Positions 1 through 8,420 of a stretch of 64,000 bases of DNA are shown here, piece after piece. Origin of the DNA: Lentzea californiensis. Its GTDB lineage: Bacteria; Actinomycetota; Actinomycetes; Mycobacteriales; Pseudonocardiaceae. A program made the position numbers and the translations under genes. Under the pieces are notes generated by a model. That model had not been told where the DNA came from and ran no database searches. It saw only the letters and a program-made list of their open reading frames with translations. Each line of letters starts with the position of its first letter. The stretch's first letter is position 1. Location of the stretch: the NCBI RefSeq assembly GCF_024648825.1, contig NZ_JANBBE010000001.1, positions 1,860,001 to 1,924,000 on the forward strand. The letters are read 5' to 3'.

Positions 1-1
1 C

Positions 2-1246
2 GAGGACGCCGCATGGTTGTTCGTCCTCCTGGGACTGCACCCCGGCCCGGACTTCGGCGCGGCAGCGGCGGCCAGCCTCGCCGGGCTGCCACTGCCCAGG
101 ACGCGGCGGCTGCTGGCCGAACTCGTCGCGGGAAGTCTGCTCGACACGGGCGCCGACGGCCGGTTCGCGTTGCACGACCTGGTGCGCGACTTCGCGGCGG
201 AGCGGGCGGCCGAGCTGCCGGCCGAGCCGAGGGCCGAGGCGTTGCGCCGGATGTTCGACCACTACCTGCACACCGCGCACGCGAGTTGGCGGCTGCTGCA
301 GTTCAACTCCGCGCCGATCGTCACGGAGCCACCCGCGCCGGCCGTGCTGCTCGAGCCGGTCGCGGACGCGGACGCTGCGTGGGCTCGGTTCGGCGCGGAG
401 TACCGGGTACTGCTCAGCGCCGTGGAACGAGCGGGAGAGCTGAGGGCGGACGACTTCGCCTGGAAGACGATGTTCACGCTGCACGACTACCTCTCCCGGC
501 AGGGCCACATCCACGACGCCGTGGCGGGGCACCGCCTCGGGCTGGCGGCGGCGGAACGTCTCGGTGACTTCAACGCCCAGAGCCTGATGCACCGCAGAAT
601 CGCCTCCGCGCAGATCAGCCTCAACGAATTCGACACCGCCGAGGTCCACCTGCTGAAAGCGATCCGCTGCGCGCAGCCAGGCGGCGACCTCCTCGCGGAG
701 GCGCACCTGCGGCGCGGCCTCGCGTTCTCGTACGCGAAGCAGGACCGCTTCGCCGAAGCGCTCGACGTGCTGGCGGAGATCCATCCGCGCATGGCGGACC
801 ACCAGGACAGCTACGAGGTGGGCCGCCATCTGGCCGCGCTGGGCAGGGCACACCACGACGTGGGCGACGGCATCCGTGCGCTCGAGCTCTGTCAGCGAGC
901 AGCGGAGAAGTTCGCCGAAACCGAGTTCAACGGCCAGGACGCCGGACCCGCCGGGAACCAGGAGGCGCTGGGCGACATCTACCTCGGCCTCGGCAGGCAC
1001 GCCGAAGCCGTCGAGAGCTACGAGCGGGCGGTGCTGGTGTGGCGGCAGATGCGCGCGGTGACGGACGTGGCCGACTGCCTGATCATGCTGGGGGCGGCAC
1101 TCATCGAGGCCGGTGAGCCAGGTCGGGCGCGAGAGTGTCTCACCGAGGCACTGGCCGTCGCCGAGCGCGCGCGGGACCGGGAGAACTACCAGGACGAGAT
1201 CCAGCGGGCACGAGATCTGCTCGCTTCGGTCGATCGAAGCTCTTGA
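2..1246 (+). CDS. AfsR-type NB-ARC/TPR regulator, C-terminal part (5' end outside window)
   Basis: This reading frame is open from the first bases and ends at a TGA, so it is the 3' part of a longer gene. The first visible residues (LFVLLGLHPGPDFG, then LHDLVRDFAAERA about 50 residues on) are typical of the end of the NB-ARC ATPase module in AfsR/SARP-type regulators. The rest is alpha-helical with repeated Ala/Leu/Glu-rich units of about 40 residues (for example EALGDIYLGLGRHAEAVESYERA), which read as TPR repeats. Family knowledge: such proteins switch on secondary-metabolite clusters when the NTPase/TPR part receives a signal. The DNA-binding part, if present, lies upstream of the window. 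The ligand and target genes cannot be read from the sequence. Confidence 0.8.
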   Translation, partial: EDAAWLFVLLGLHPGPDFGAAAAASLAGLPLPRTRRLLAELVAGSLLDTGADGRFALHDLVRDFAAERAAELPAEPRAEALRRMFDHYLHTAHASWRLLQFNSAPIVTEPPAPAVLLEPVADADAAWARFGAEYRVLLSAVERAGELRADDFAWKTMFTLHDYLSRQGHIHDAVAGHRLGLAAAERLGDFNAQSLMHRRIASAQISLNEFDTAEVHLLKAIRCAQPGGDLLAEAHLRRGLAFSYAKQDRFAEALDVLAEIHPRMADHQDSYEVGRHLAALGRAHHDVGDGIRALELCQRAAEKFAETEFNGQDAGPAGNQEALGDIYLGLGRHAEAVESYERAVLVWRQMRAVTDVADCLIMLGAALIEAGEPGRARECLTEALAVAERARDRENYQDEIQRARDLLASVDRSS

Positions 1247-1283
1247 GCGTGTAGTGCCGAGTCGCACACTCAACTCGGCCGGG

Positions 1284-1715
1284 GTGATCGTCGAGTACTG
1301 CGTGCTGGGGCCTTGGGAAGTGTTGCTCGACGCGAGCCTGTCGCTGTTCCGGCGGGCTGAGACCGAGCGTTGCCAGCGAAAGAGCAGGTCGTCGCGCTGG
1401 AACGCCGAATCGACGAGGACCTGCCCCGCTCCGCCGACGTGCTGGTGCCGGAACTGCGGTCGCTGGTGCGGTAAACCCGTTGCGCGAGACGTTCTGGGCC
1501 CAACTGGTGCTCGCGCTGCACCGGGCGGGTCAGCAGGCGGAGGCTCTCGCGGTCCATCAGGAGGCCCGCATGTCCGGCCGACGAACTCGTGTGGACCCCG
1601 GTGGTTGCGCGAGGCGCATGAGCAGGTGCTCAGCGGCGCGGTCCCCACCCACGTCGCGGTACCCCGGCAACTCCCGGCTGTGCACCCCGCCGCGGGGACG
1701 AGCTGGCGCTGCCGG
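1284..1715 (+). pseudogene. decayed SARP-family transcriptional activator (BTAD domain remnant)
   Basis: Fragments of one SARP regulator lie in order but in different frames. A GTG at 1284 opens with VIVEYCVLGPWEVLLD, the usual SARP start. From about 1376, in another frame, comes KEQVVALERRIDEDL through VPELRSLVR, ended by TAA at 1472. From 1474 the next frame gives NPLRETFWAQLVLALHRAG. From about 1607 another frame gives LREAHEQVLSGAVP. Together these make a BTAD-type domain. The winged-helix DNA-binding segment between the first and second pieces is missing. At least three frame changes plus a large deletion make this a true pseudogene rather than a sequencing slip. It sits directly behind another AfsR-like gene, which suggests an old regulatory cluster that has eroded. 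Confidence 0.8.
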
Positions 1716-1859
1716 CCAAGCTGGGGGAGATCCATTTCAGCAGCGCGGGAGTGCGGCAGGCCCCGCGAGCTGATTCTATCGGTGACGAATGTATGAAGCG
1801 AGGTTTGTACCGACCTCGGCGGGGTAGCCCTAGAACAGGATTCCCCACCTGGAGGTGTC

Positions 1860-2015
1860 ATGATCGTCCTCGGACTGATCCTGCTCGTCGTCGGATGGCT
1901 TGCTGGTATCAGCATCCTGACGACGCTTGGCGTGGTGTTGCTGGTGATCGGCGCGATTCTCGCCGTGTTGGGCGCGGTCGGCAAGCCGATCGGCGGCCGG
2001 GCGCACTACTTCTAA
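1860..2015 (+). CDS. DUF6131-like small membrane protein, 51 aa
   Basis: This short ORF begins MIVLGLILLVVGWLAG and ends GGRAHYF. It has two hydrophobic segments (about residues 2-18 and 22-42) joined by a short turn, so it should be a membrane hairpin. The composition and the glycine-rich tail match the actinobacterial DUF6131 family, whose function is unknown. A good ribosome-binding site (GGAGG, 1851-1855) stands four bases before the ATG. The gene is followed by a strong hairpin terminator at 2055-2087, supporting a complete single-gene transcript. Function is not predictable. Confidence 0.75.
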   Translation: MIVLGLILLVVGWLAGISILTTLGVVLLVIGAILAVLGAVGKPIGGRAHYF

Positions 2016-2054
2016 ACGCCGTACCAAAACACCGTTCCCCCCTCGGAGACGGTG

Positions 2055-2087
2055 AAGGGGCAACCTCCACATGGGAGGTTGCCCCTT
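2055..2087. terminator. bidirectional hairpin terminator
   Basis: A perfect 14-bp stem (AAGGGGCAACCTCC pairing with 2074-2087) surrounds a 5-base loop. It lies between the 3' ends of two convergent small genes, so it can stop transcription from both sides. Confidence 0.85.
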
Positions 2088-2106
2088 CTTCATGTCTCAG
2101 AACGGC

Positions 2107-2208
2107 TTACACGTTGTTCTTCGTGCGTGCGGCAGCGGCGAACACTCCGAACGCGACCCCCAGCATGGCCAGAGCGGCGACAGCGGCAACTACAAGATCA
2201 ACAGACAT
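2107..2208 (-). CDS. putative 33-aa single-span membrane protein
   Basis: On the minus strand an ATG at 2208 opens a 33-residue frame beginning MSVDLVVAAVAALAMLG and ending AAAARTKNNV. It is one hydrophobic helix (about residues 4-26) with a short positively charged tail, the layout of a bitopic small membrane protein. An AGGGAG stands 11 bases before the ATG, and the 3' end runs into the hairpin at 2055-2087. No family is recognised. Support is the ribosome-binding site, terminator and clean helix; the small size keeps confidence moderate. Confidence 0.5.
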   Translation of the reverse strand: MSVDLVVAAVAALAMLGVAFGVFAAAARTKNNV

Positions 2209-2294
2209 GATCAGAAAAACTCCCTCTTGCGATCTCTCCCGTTCCTAATGACGCCGGGGTACCCCGTTTCGTTGCCTCGGGTAACGTTTTCTGG

Positions 2295-3509
2295 GTGAAA
2301 CTCCGTGCTGTGGAAGCGCGTGTGCTCTCCGTAGCACCGTGGTTGCTCGCGTTGTCGGTCGCCGGGCACCTGTTCATGGTCGCCTTCCAGGCGAAGATGA
2401 CCATGATCGACCTCCTGGTGTACCGCAACGGGTCGCCGCACCTGTTCTCCGGCGACCTCTACGAGTGGCGGCTCGACCAGTACGCGGACGTGTTCCCGCT
2501 GCCGTTCACCTACCCGCCGTTCGCGGCCGCGATCTTCACGCCGATGAGCTGGGTGCCGTGGGAGGCGTCGCGCTGGATCTGGCAGCTGCTCTGCCTGGGC
2601 TGCCTCTACTTCATCGTGCGCACCAGCCTGAAGCTGCTCAAGCTGCAGGACCCGCGCCGCGCCATGATGTGGACCGCGCTGACGCTGTGGATCGAGCCGG
2701 TCCGCACCACGCTCAACTATGGCCAGATCAACCTGGTGCTGGTCGCGATCCTGATCGGCACGCTCGCCAGCGCGCGGAACTGGGTGGGCGGCGCCGGTGT
2801 GGGTTTCGCCGCCGGCATCAAGCTCACGCCCGCGATTTCCGGGCTGTACTTCCTCATTCAGCGCCGATGGATGGCCGCCGTGTGGTCGTTCGTCGCTTTT
2901 GTCGCGGTGTACGGCATCGGGTGGGCCATCTCACCGTCCCAGTCGGACAAGTTCTGGTTCCAGCTGCTCGGTGACGCGAGCCGCGTCGGGCCGGTCGGCA
3001 GCGCGATCAACCAGTCACTGCGAGGTGCGTTGAGCCGTACGGTCGGTTACGACGTGAAGACCGGGCCGATCTACATCGTCGCCGTGCTCGTCGTGGCCGC
3101 CCTCACGTGGTTCGCGGTCAGCAGGACCAAGGACGCGCTGGCGTTGATCGTCAGCGTTCAGATGCTCGGCCTGCTGGTCTCGCCCATCTCGTGGAGCCAC
3201 CACTGGGTGTGGATGGTGCCCGCCCTCCTGTGGCTGATCTACGAGGGCGGACACCTGCTGTGCAAGATCACCGCCGGCCTGTGGGTCCTGCTGACCGGCG
3301 GCTACCTGATCTCGTTCCTGCTGCTCGCCCAGCCGAACATCTGGGACTTCCCGCGACCCTGGTACTTCGTGCTGCTCGGCTGGGGCTATCCGGCCGCGGG
3401 CATGCTCACGCTGGTCGCGATCGGGCTGGCGACCAGGCGCAAGAGGAACGAGCTGCTGCCCGGCGACGAGGAAGCTGCCGACGGCGAACCCAGCCGAGTC
3501 GCCGGCTGA
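2295..3509 (+). CDS. GT87-family (DUF2029) polyprenol-phosphate-mannose alpha-1,2-mannosyltransferase-like membrane protein
   Basis: The 404-residue protein has about ten hydrophobic segments and the signature start of the GT87/DUF2029 family. An acidic residue occurs in MIDLLVYRNG (D39, the usual catalytic Asp position just after the first helix), followed by FPLPFTYPP at about 67-75. Family members such as mycobacterial PimE and MptC use polyprenyl-phosphate mannose on the outer face of the membrane to extend glycolipids or lipoglycans. The exact acceptor cannot be read here. The start is GTG; an upstream ATG is absent. It stands alone, followed by a convergent pterin dehydratase gene. Confidence 0.85.
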   Translation: MKLRAVEARVLSVAPWLLALSVAGHLFMVAFQAKMTMIDLLVYRNGSPHLFSGDLYEWRLDQYADVFPLPFTYPPFAAAIFTPMSWVPWEASRWIWQLLCLGCLYFIVRTSLKLLKLQDPRRAMMWTALTLWIEPVRTTLNYGQINLVLVAILIGTLASARNWVGGAGVGFAAGIKLTPAISGLYFLIQRRWMAAVWSFVAFVAVYGIGWAISPSQSDKFWFQLLGDASRVGPVGSAINQSLRGALSRTVGYDVKTGPIYIVAVLVVAALTWFAVSRTKDALALIVSVQMLGLLVSPISWSHHWVWMVPALLWLIYEGGHLLCKITAGLWVLLTGGYLISFLLLAQPNIWDFPRPWYFVLLGWGYPAAGMLTLVAIGLATRRKRNELLPGDEEAADGEPSRVAG

Positions 3510-3572
3510 CGCGGGCCTCCACGAGGTGCGCCGGCGGTCCACAGGCCGTGAGCAGCACACGTCTTGACCGAA

Positions 3573-3890
3573 TCAGCTCATCGCGTCCAGGACCCCGTCG
3601 ATCTCCTCGGCGAGGGACACGTCGAGCGCGGTGATTCCTCCCTTGTAGTGCGTGCTCAGGCGAAATGTCAGTGTCTTGTACCGGATGTCGATGTCCGGGT
3701 GGTGGTTGTCGTTCTCCGCGATCTCCGCGATCCGGTTCACGACCGCGATCGCCTGGGAGAAGCTCGGCAGCTCCACGGTCCGGACCAGCGCCGCGTCCTG
3801 GGGGCACCAGCCGGGCAGCTTGGGCAGGATGTGGTCCAACTGATCGTCGCTCAACAGCTCGGCCATGTCCTGATCGTCCCACCACGTCAC
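3573..3890 (-). CDS. 4a-hydroxytetrahydrobiopterin dehydratase (pterin-4a-carbinolamine dehydratase)
   Basis: The 105-residue product matches the PCD/DCoH family over its full length. The active-site run ENDNHHPDIDI carries the catalytic His pair (H63, H64) and Pro, and a further conserved His sits in LSTHYKGG (H81). Family activity is dehydration of 4a-hydroxytetrahydropterin. In bacteria without aromatic amino-acid hydroxylases its physiological role is often unclear, and molybdopterin or folate side roles have been proposed. Met9 (MAELLSDDQL) is an alternative start that would match the usual N-terminus better. The gene is divergent from thiB, with the TPP riboswitch in the gap. Confidence 0.93.
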   Translation of the reverse strand: MTWWDDQDMAELLSDDQLDHILPKLPGWCPQDAALVRTVELPSFSQAIAVVNRIAEIAENDNHHPDIDIRYKTLTFRLSTHYKGGITALDVSLAEEIDGVLDAMS

Positions 3891-3904
3891 GTAGGCTGCG
3901 CGTT

Positions 3905-3998
3905 TACCACGGGAGTCCGGTGAAGCGCCGGGCTGAGAGGAGGGCTCGCAAGCCCTCGACCGTCCACCTGATCCGGGTCATACCGGCGTAGGGAGAGG
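3905..3998 (+). promoter_or_regulatory. TPP riboswitch (THI element)
   Basis: The stretch contains the conserved THI-box blocks in order: GGCTGAGAGG (3931-3940), then CCTGATCCGGGTCATACC (3967-3984), then GGCGTAGGGAG (3984-3994). The last block runs straight into the ribosome-binding region of thiB (GTG at 4004). Such elements bind thiamine pyrophosphate. The closeness of the last block to the start suggests control of translation initiation rather than termination. It directly supports the thiamine assignment of the following ABC transporter. Confidence 0.96.
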
Positions 3999-4003
3999 TT
4001 GCT

Positions 4004-5005
4004 GTGAGAAGGATTTTCGCTGCCGTCGTCACCGCTGTGGCGTTGACCGGTTGTTCGGCCGGTACTTCGACCGCACCGCAGTCGCACGAGGTCACGCTGG
4101 TGACGCACGACTCGTTCGCCGTGAAGCCGGAGGTGCTGGAGGAGTTCCAGAAGTCCTCCGGGATCACCGTGAAGCAGCTCGCGAGCGGTGACGCGGGCGA
4201 GCTCACGAACAAGCTGGTGCTCACCAAGTCGAACCCGATCGGCGACGTCGCGTTCGGCGTCGACTCGACGTTCGCCTCGCGGGCTCTGAACGAGGGCGTG
4301 TTCGCCGAGTACGCCTCGCCGGAGGCCTCGAAGGGCGCGCAGCGCTACAAGGCCGACGACTCGAACCGCCTGCAGGCCGTCGACGTCGGTGACGTGTGCC
4401 TGAACATCGACCCGGCCAAGCTCGGCGGTGCCGAGCCCAAGTCGTACGACGACCTGATCGACCCGAAGTTCAAGGACAAGCTGGTCGTCGAGAACCCGGC
4501 CACGTCCTCGCCCGGTCTCGCGTTCCTGCTCGGCACGATCGCCGAGTACGGCGAGAACGGCTGGCAGGACTACTGGACCAAGCTCAAGGCCAACGGCGTC
4601 AAGGTCGTGAGCGGCTGGGAAGAGGCCTACAACCAGGAGTTCTCCGCGACCAAGGGCGACCGGCCGATCGTCGTGTCCTACGCGTCGTCGCCGTCGGCCG
4701 AGGGCGGCAAGACCAAGGCCGTGCTGGACACCTGCTACCGCCAGGTCGAGTACGCGGGCGTGCTGTCCGGCGCCAAGAACCCCGAGGACGCGAAGAAGGT
4801 CCTCGACTTCCTGCTGGGTGAGAAGTTCCAGGCCCAGGTGGCCGAGCAGATGTACGTCTACCCGTCGCGTGAAGGTGTCGCGCTGCCCGAGTCGTGGGCC
4901 AAGGACGCGCCGTTGCCGTCTTCGCCGCAGTCGCTTCCCGCGGACAAGGTGAAGGACAACCGCGAGGCATGGGTCGAGCAGTGGCGCAAGCTCGTGCAGG
5001 GCTGA
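4004..5005 (+). CDS. thiB: thiamine ABC transporter, substrate-binding lipoprotein
   Basis: The 333-residue protein starts with a short lipoprotein signal peptide, with lipobox ALTGC and Cys17. It continues as a type 2 periplasmic-binding fold of the ThiB/iron family (TLVTHDSFAVKPEVLEEF, then GVDSTFASRALNEGVF). ThiB binds thiamine or its phosphates and hands it to the ThiP permease. Identification rests on the family pattern, the TPP riboswitch immediately upstream, and the ThiP- and ThiQ-type genes that follow with overlaps. The GTG start follows the riboswitch at normal spacing. Confidence 0.93.
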   Translation: MRRIFAAVVTAVALTGCSAGTSTAPQSHEVTLVTHDSFAVKPEVLEEFQKSSGITVKQLASGDAGELTNKLVLTKSNPIGDVAFGVDSTFASRALNEGVFAEYASPEASKGAQRYKADDSNRLQAVDVGDVCLNIDPAKLGGAEPKSYDDLIDPKFKDKLVVENPATSSPGLAFLLGTIAEYGENGWQDYWTKLKANGVKVVSGWEEAYNQEFSATKGDRPIVVSYASSPSAEGGKTKAVLDTCYRQVEYAGVLSGAKNPEDAKKVLDFLLGEKFQAQVAEQMYVYPSREGVALPESWAKDAPLPSSPQSLPADKVKDNREAWVEQWRKLVQG

Positions 5006-6588
5006 GTTCCCGCACGGGGTGGTCGGCGGCGGCGCTGCTGCCGCTGGCCTTCCTGGCCCTCTTCTTCGCGTGGCCCGTGCTGGCGATCGTGTCGCTCGGG
5101 CTGCGCGAAGGCGGTGTGCTGCCGGCGCTGGCCGACAGCGACACCTGGGAACTCGTCGGCTTCACCCTGGGGCAGGCGCTGGCGTCGACGGTCGTGGCGG
5201 TCGTCGCGGGCATGCCGCTGGCGTTCGTGCTGGCGCGGTGCCGGATCCGCGGGCTCGGGCTGATCAGGGCCGCCGTGATGGTGCCGTTCGTGCTGCCGAC
5301 CGTGGTGGTGGGCCTGGCCTTCCGCACGTTCTGGCCGGATGGCGGCGTGCTGCCGATCGTGCTGGCCAACGCGTTCTTCAACGTCGCCGTGGTCGCGCGG
5401 ACCGTCGGCGGGCTGTGGGCGCACACGGATCGGCGTGCCGAGGACGCGGCCCGGGCACTGGGTGCTTCGCGGCCGCGGGCGTTCCTGTCGGTCGTGCTGC
5501 CCGCCCTGGCACCGGCGATCGGGTCGGCCGCCGCGGTCGTGTTCCTGTTCTGCGCCACCAGTTTCGGTGTCGTGCTGGTGCTGGGCGGGTCGCGGTACCG
5601 GACGCTCGAGACCGAGATCTACCTGCGCACGGTCGAGCTGTTCAACCTGTCCGGGGCGGCGGCGTTGTCGTTGCTGCAGTTCGCCGCCGTGCTGGCGGTG
5701 CTGGTGCTCGGCGCGCTGGCCCGGCGCCGGCGGGAGACCGCGCTGGCGTTGCGGGACAGGGAAGAGCTGGCGCGACCGCCGTCCGGCGGCGAGTGGTACG
5801 TGGTCCTCGCCGCGTTCGCCGTCGTGGTGGCGTTGCTGACGCCGGTCGTCGGGCTGGTGACGCGCTCACTGTCCACAAGGGACGGATGGAGCTTCGCCGG
5901 GTACGTGGCGCTGAACACGCGCGGCGACCGCGGCACGCTGGCGGTCACCGGCATCGACGCCGCGGTGAACTCGCTGCGGACGGCGTTCGACGCGACCCTG
6001 GTGGCGCTGGTGGTCGGGGTGTTCTCGGCCGTCGTGCTGGTCGGGTTGCGGCGGTCGGGCGCCCGCTTCGCCGAGGTGCTGGACACCGCGTTGATGCTGC
6101 CGCTCGGCGTGTCCGCGGTGACGGTCGGCTTCGGGTACCTGATCACGATGGACGCGCTGCCGGGGGACTTCCGGACGTCGCCGATGCTGGTGCCGCTGGC
6201 GCAGGCGCTGGTGGTGACGCCGTTGATCGTGCGGATGGTGCTGCCGGTGCTGAGGGCCGTCGACGAACGGCTGCGGCAGGCCGCGGCGACGCTGGGCGCC
6301 TCGCCGGTCCGGGTGTGGCGCGAGGTGGACCTCCCGCTGGTCGGGCGGTCCCTGGTGGCGGCGGCAGGGTTCGGGTACGTCGTGGCTTTGGGGGAGTTCG
6401 GGGCCACGAGCTTCCTGGCCAGGCCGGACGCGCCGACGTTGCCGGTGGTGATCGCGCGGCTGATGTCGCGGCCGGGGGAGTTGAACAGCCAGATGGCCTA
6501 CGCGGCGTGCGCGCTGCTGATGGTCGTGACGGTCGGGTGCGTGCTGCTGATCGAGCGGTTGCGCGTGCCGAGCAGCGGGGAGTTCTGA
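4969..6588 (+). CDS. thiP: thiamine ABC transporter permease
   Basis: This is a permease of about 539 residues with two fused membrane domains, about twelve hydrophobic segments in all. Each half carries a cytoplasmic EAA-type loop: EDAARALGASRPRAFLSVVLP in the first, and RQAAATLGASPVRVWREVDLP in the second. This two-in-one architecture is that of ThiP, the channel half of ThiBPQ. The ATG at 4969 overlaps the end of thiB by 37 bases; GTG at 4981 is the main alternative. Its stop overlaps the thiQ start (TGATG), so thiBPQ is one translationally coupled operon under the riboswitch. Confidence 0.92.
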   Translation: MGRAVAQARAGLSSRTGWSAAALLPLAFLALFFAWPVLAIVSLGLREGGVLPALADSDTWELVGFTLGQALASTVVAVVAGMPLAFVLARCRIRGLGLIRAAVMVPFVLPTVVVGLAFRTFWPDGGVLPIVLANAFFNVAVVARTVGGLWAHTDRRAEDAARALGASRPRAFLSVVLPALAPAIGSAAAVVFLFCATSFGVVLVLGGSRYRTLETEIYLRTVELFNLSGAAALSLLQFAAVLAVLVLGALARRRRETALALRDREELARPPSGGEWYVVLAAFAVVVALLTPVVGLVTRSLSTRDGWSFAGYVALNTRGDRGTLAVTGIDAAVNSLRTAFDATLVALVVGVFSAVVLVGLRRSGARFAEVLDTALMLPLGVSAVTVGFGYLITMDALPGDFRTSPMLVPLAQALVVTPLIVRMVLPVLRAVDERLRQAAATLGASPVRVWREVDLPLVGRSLVAAAGFGYVVALGEFGATSFLARPDAPTLPVVIARLMSRPGELNSQMAYAACALLMVVTVGCVLLIERLRVPSSGEF

Positions 6589-7540
6589 TGGTGCTGGAAC
6601 TGGACTCGATCACCGTCCGTTATGGACAGACAGCCGCGGTGTCGGACGTGTCGCTGTCGGTGGCGGACGGCGAGGTCGTGGCCCTGCTCGGGCCGTCGGG
6701 CTGCGGCAAGTCGACGTTGCTGCGCACGGTGGCCGGGCTGGAGAAGCCCACCTCGGGGTCCGTCTCCTGGGACACCGCCGACCTGGCCGGCGTCCCGGTG
6801 CACCGGCGCGGGTTCGGCCTGGTCTCCAGGACGGGCAGCTGTTCCCGCACCGGACGGTCGCCGGGAACGTGGCGTTCGGCCTGCGGATGAAGAAGGTCGA
6901 GCGCGAGGCGCGGGACAAGCGCGTGCTGTCGCTGCTGGAACTGGTCGGGCTCGAAGGCTATGCCGATCGCCGGGTGACGCAGCTGTCCGGCGGCGAGCAG
7001 CAACGCGTGGCGCTGGCGCGGGCGCTGGCTCCCTCGCCCCGGCTTTTGCTGCTGGACGAGCCGCTGTCGGCGCTGGACAGGGCGTTGCGCGAACAGCTCG
7101 CGGTCGACCTGGCGCGGTTGCTGCGCGAGGCCGCGACGACGGCTCTTGTCGTGACGCACGACCACGACGAGGCCTTCACGCTGGCCGACCGGGTGGCGAT
7201 CATGTCGCGCGGCCGGATCGTCCAGGTCGGCCCGCCGGCCGAGGTGTGGTCCTCGCCGGTCGACGTGGAGACGGCGAAGTTCCTGGGCTGCACCAAGTTC
7301 GTCCCAGGCTCGTTCGTGGGCCTGGACGTGGAACGGGTCGGGCTGCGGGCAACGGCGCTGCGGGTCGACTCCGACGGGCTGATCGAGTGCACGGTGGTGG
7401 AGCGGGTCCATCGGCGCGATCACGTGCGGCTGCTCGTGGACATCGACGGCGAGGAGTACGAGGCCGTGGGCCCGATGACCGAGATCGGGGACCGGGTCCG
7501 GCTCGAAATTGACTTGGACGGCGTCGCCCGCATCGGTTAG
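6588..7540 (+). pseudogene. thiQ: thiamine ABC transporter ATP-binding protein, interrupted by a 1-nt deletion
   Basis: The gene starts at the ATG overlapping thiP and reads MVLELDSITVRYGQTAAVSD with Walker A GPSGCGKST in one frame up to about 6824 (RRGFGLV). It continues from 6827 in another frame as QDGQLFPHRTVAGNVAFG, then signature LSGGEQQR, Walker B LLLLDEPLSALD and the switch His in VVTHDHDEA. The family consensus GLVFQDGQLFPH needs one more T (GTC-TTC-CAG instead of GTC-TCC-AG). A single-base deletion at about 6825 therefore breaks the frame exactly at the Q-loop. Everything on both sides is intact, so it is either a very recent mutation or a sequencing error. The restored protein would be about 317 residues, with a C-terminal TOBE-like region. 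Confidence 0.88.
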
Positions 7541-7551
7541 CTGTGGGGTCT

Positions 7552-8310
7552 ATGGGATCTCTCGAAGGACGGGTCGCGCTCGTCACGGGCGTGAGCAGGC
7601 GGCAGGGCATCGGCTACGCGATCGCGCGGCGGCTGGCCGGACTGGGCGCGGATCTGTTCGTGCAGCACCACGTCGCGCACGACGCCGAGCGGCCGTGGGG
7701 CGCGGACTCGATCGAGGACGTGGTCGCGGGCATCGGCGGTCGCGTCGAGCACGTCGGTGCCGACCTCGCTCTGCCGGACGCGCCCGACCAGGTGGTGGCG
7801 GCGGCGGTCGAGGCTTACAGGCGTGTCGACGTGCTGGTGTGCAACCACGCGAGCAGCGGGCCCGACGGTGCGCTGGGCGAACTGGACGCGGAGAAGATCG
7901 ACGCGCACTACGCGGTGAACATGAGGTCATCGATCCTGTTGGCGCAAGCGTTTGCCCGGCAGCACGACGGGGCGGCGGGCGGACGTGTCGTGTTCATGAC
8001 GTCCGGGCAGAACCTCGGGCCGATGCCGGGTGAGATCGCCTACGCGGCGTCGAAGGCCGCGCTGGTGGGGATCATGCCGACGCTGTCGCACCAGCTGATC
8101 AGGCAGGGGATCACCGTCAACGCGGTGAACCCCGGCCCGACCGACACCGGCTACGCCGGCGAGGAGACGAGGGAGTGGGTGCGCGAACGCATGCCCCTCG
8201 GCCGCTGGGGTCAGCCGGACGACGCCGCCCGGCTGATCTCCTGGCTGTGCACCGACGACGCTGAGTGGATCACCGGTCAGGTGATCAACAGCGAGGGCGG
8301 GTTCCGCTAG
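7552..8310 (+). CDS. SDR-family oxidoreductase
   Basis: This classical short-chain dehydrogenase of about 252 residues has the cofactor-binding motif TGVSRRQGIG near the N-terminus, the structural CNHASS (NNAG-type) motif, and a catalytic Ser in MTSGQ. It also has the YAASK (YxxxK) pair and ends DAEWITGQVINSEGGF, as in FabG-like reductases. The substrate is unknown. The ATG at 7552 is preferred over the GTG at 7543 because the protein then begins MGSLEGRVALVTG. It lies 12 bases behind thiQ, possibly in the same transcript, and is closed by the palindrome at 8351-8407. Confidence 0.88.
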   Translation: MGSLEGRVALVTGVSRRQGIGYAIARRLAGLGADLFVQHHVAHDAERPWGADSIEDVVAGIGGRVEHVGADLALPDAPDQVVAAAVEAYRRVDVLVCNHASSGPDGALGELDAEKIDAHYAVNMRSSILLAQAFARQHDGAAGGRVVFMTSGQNLGPMPGEIAYAASKAALVGIMPTLSHQLIRQGITVNAVNPGPTDTGYAGEETREWVRERMPLGRWGQPDDAARLISWLCTDDAEWITGQVINSEGGFR

Positions 8311-8350
8311 CACCTGGCCAGAAATCTTGTCCGAAACGTCGGGATTCTGA

Positions 8351-8407
8351 GGTTGATGAGGGGAGCTTTCATAAACCTGAGGTTTATGAAAGCTCCCCTC
8401 ATCAACC
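8351..8407. repeat. family I palindromic element, copy 1 (hairpin)
   Basis: Perfect 27-bp inverted arms (8351-8377 and 8381-8407) are separated by TGA. The core reads GAGGGGAGCTTTCATAAACC. The same element recurs at 18342, 26733 and 45551. This copy lies between the convergent SDR and ABC permease genes, so it probably works as a two-way transcription terminator. Confidence 0.92.
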
Positions 8408-8420
8408 TGATGTGAGGTGG

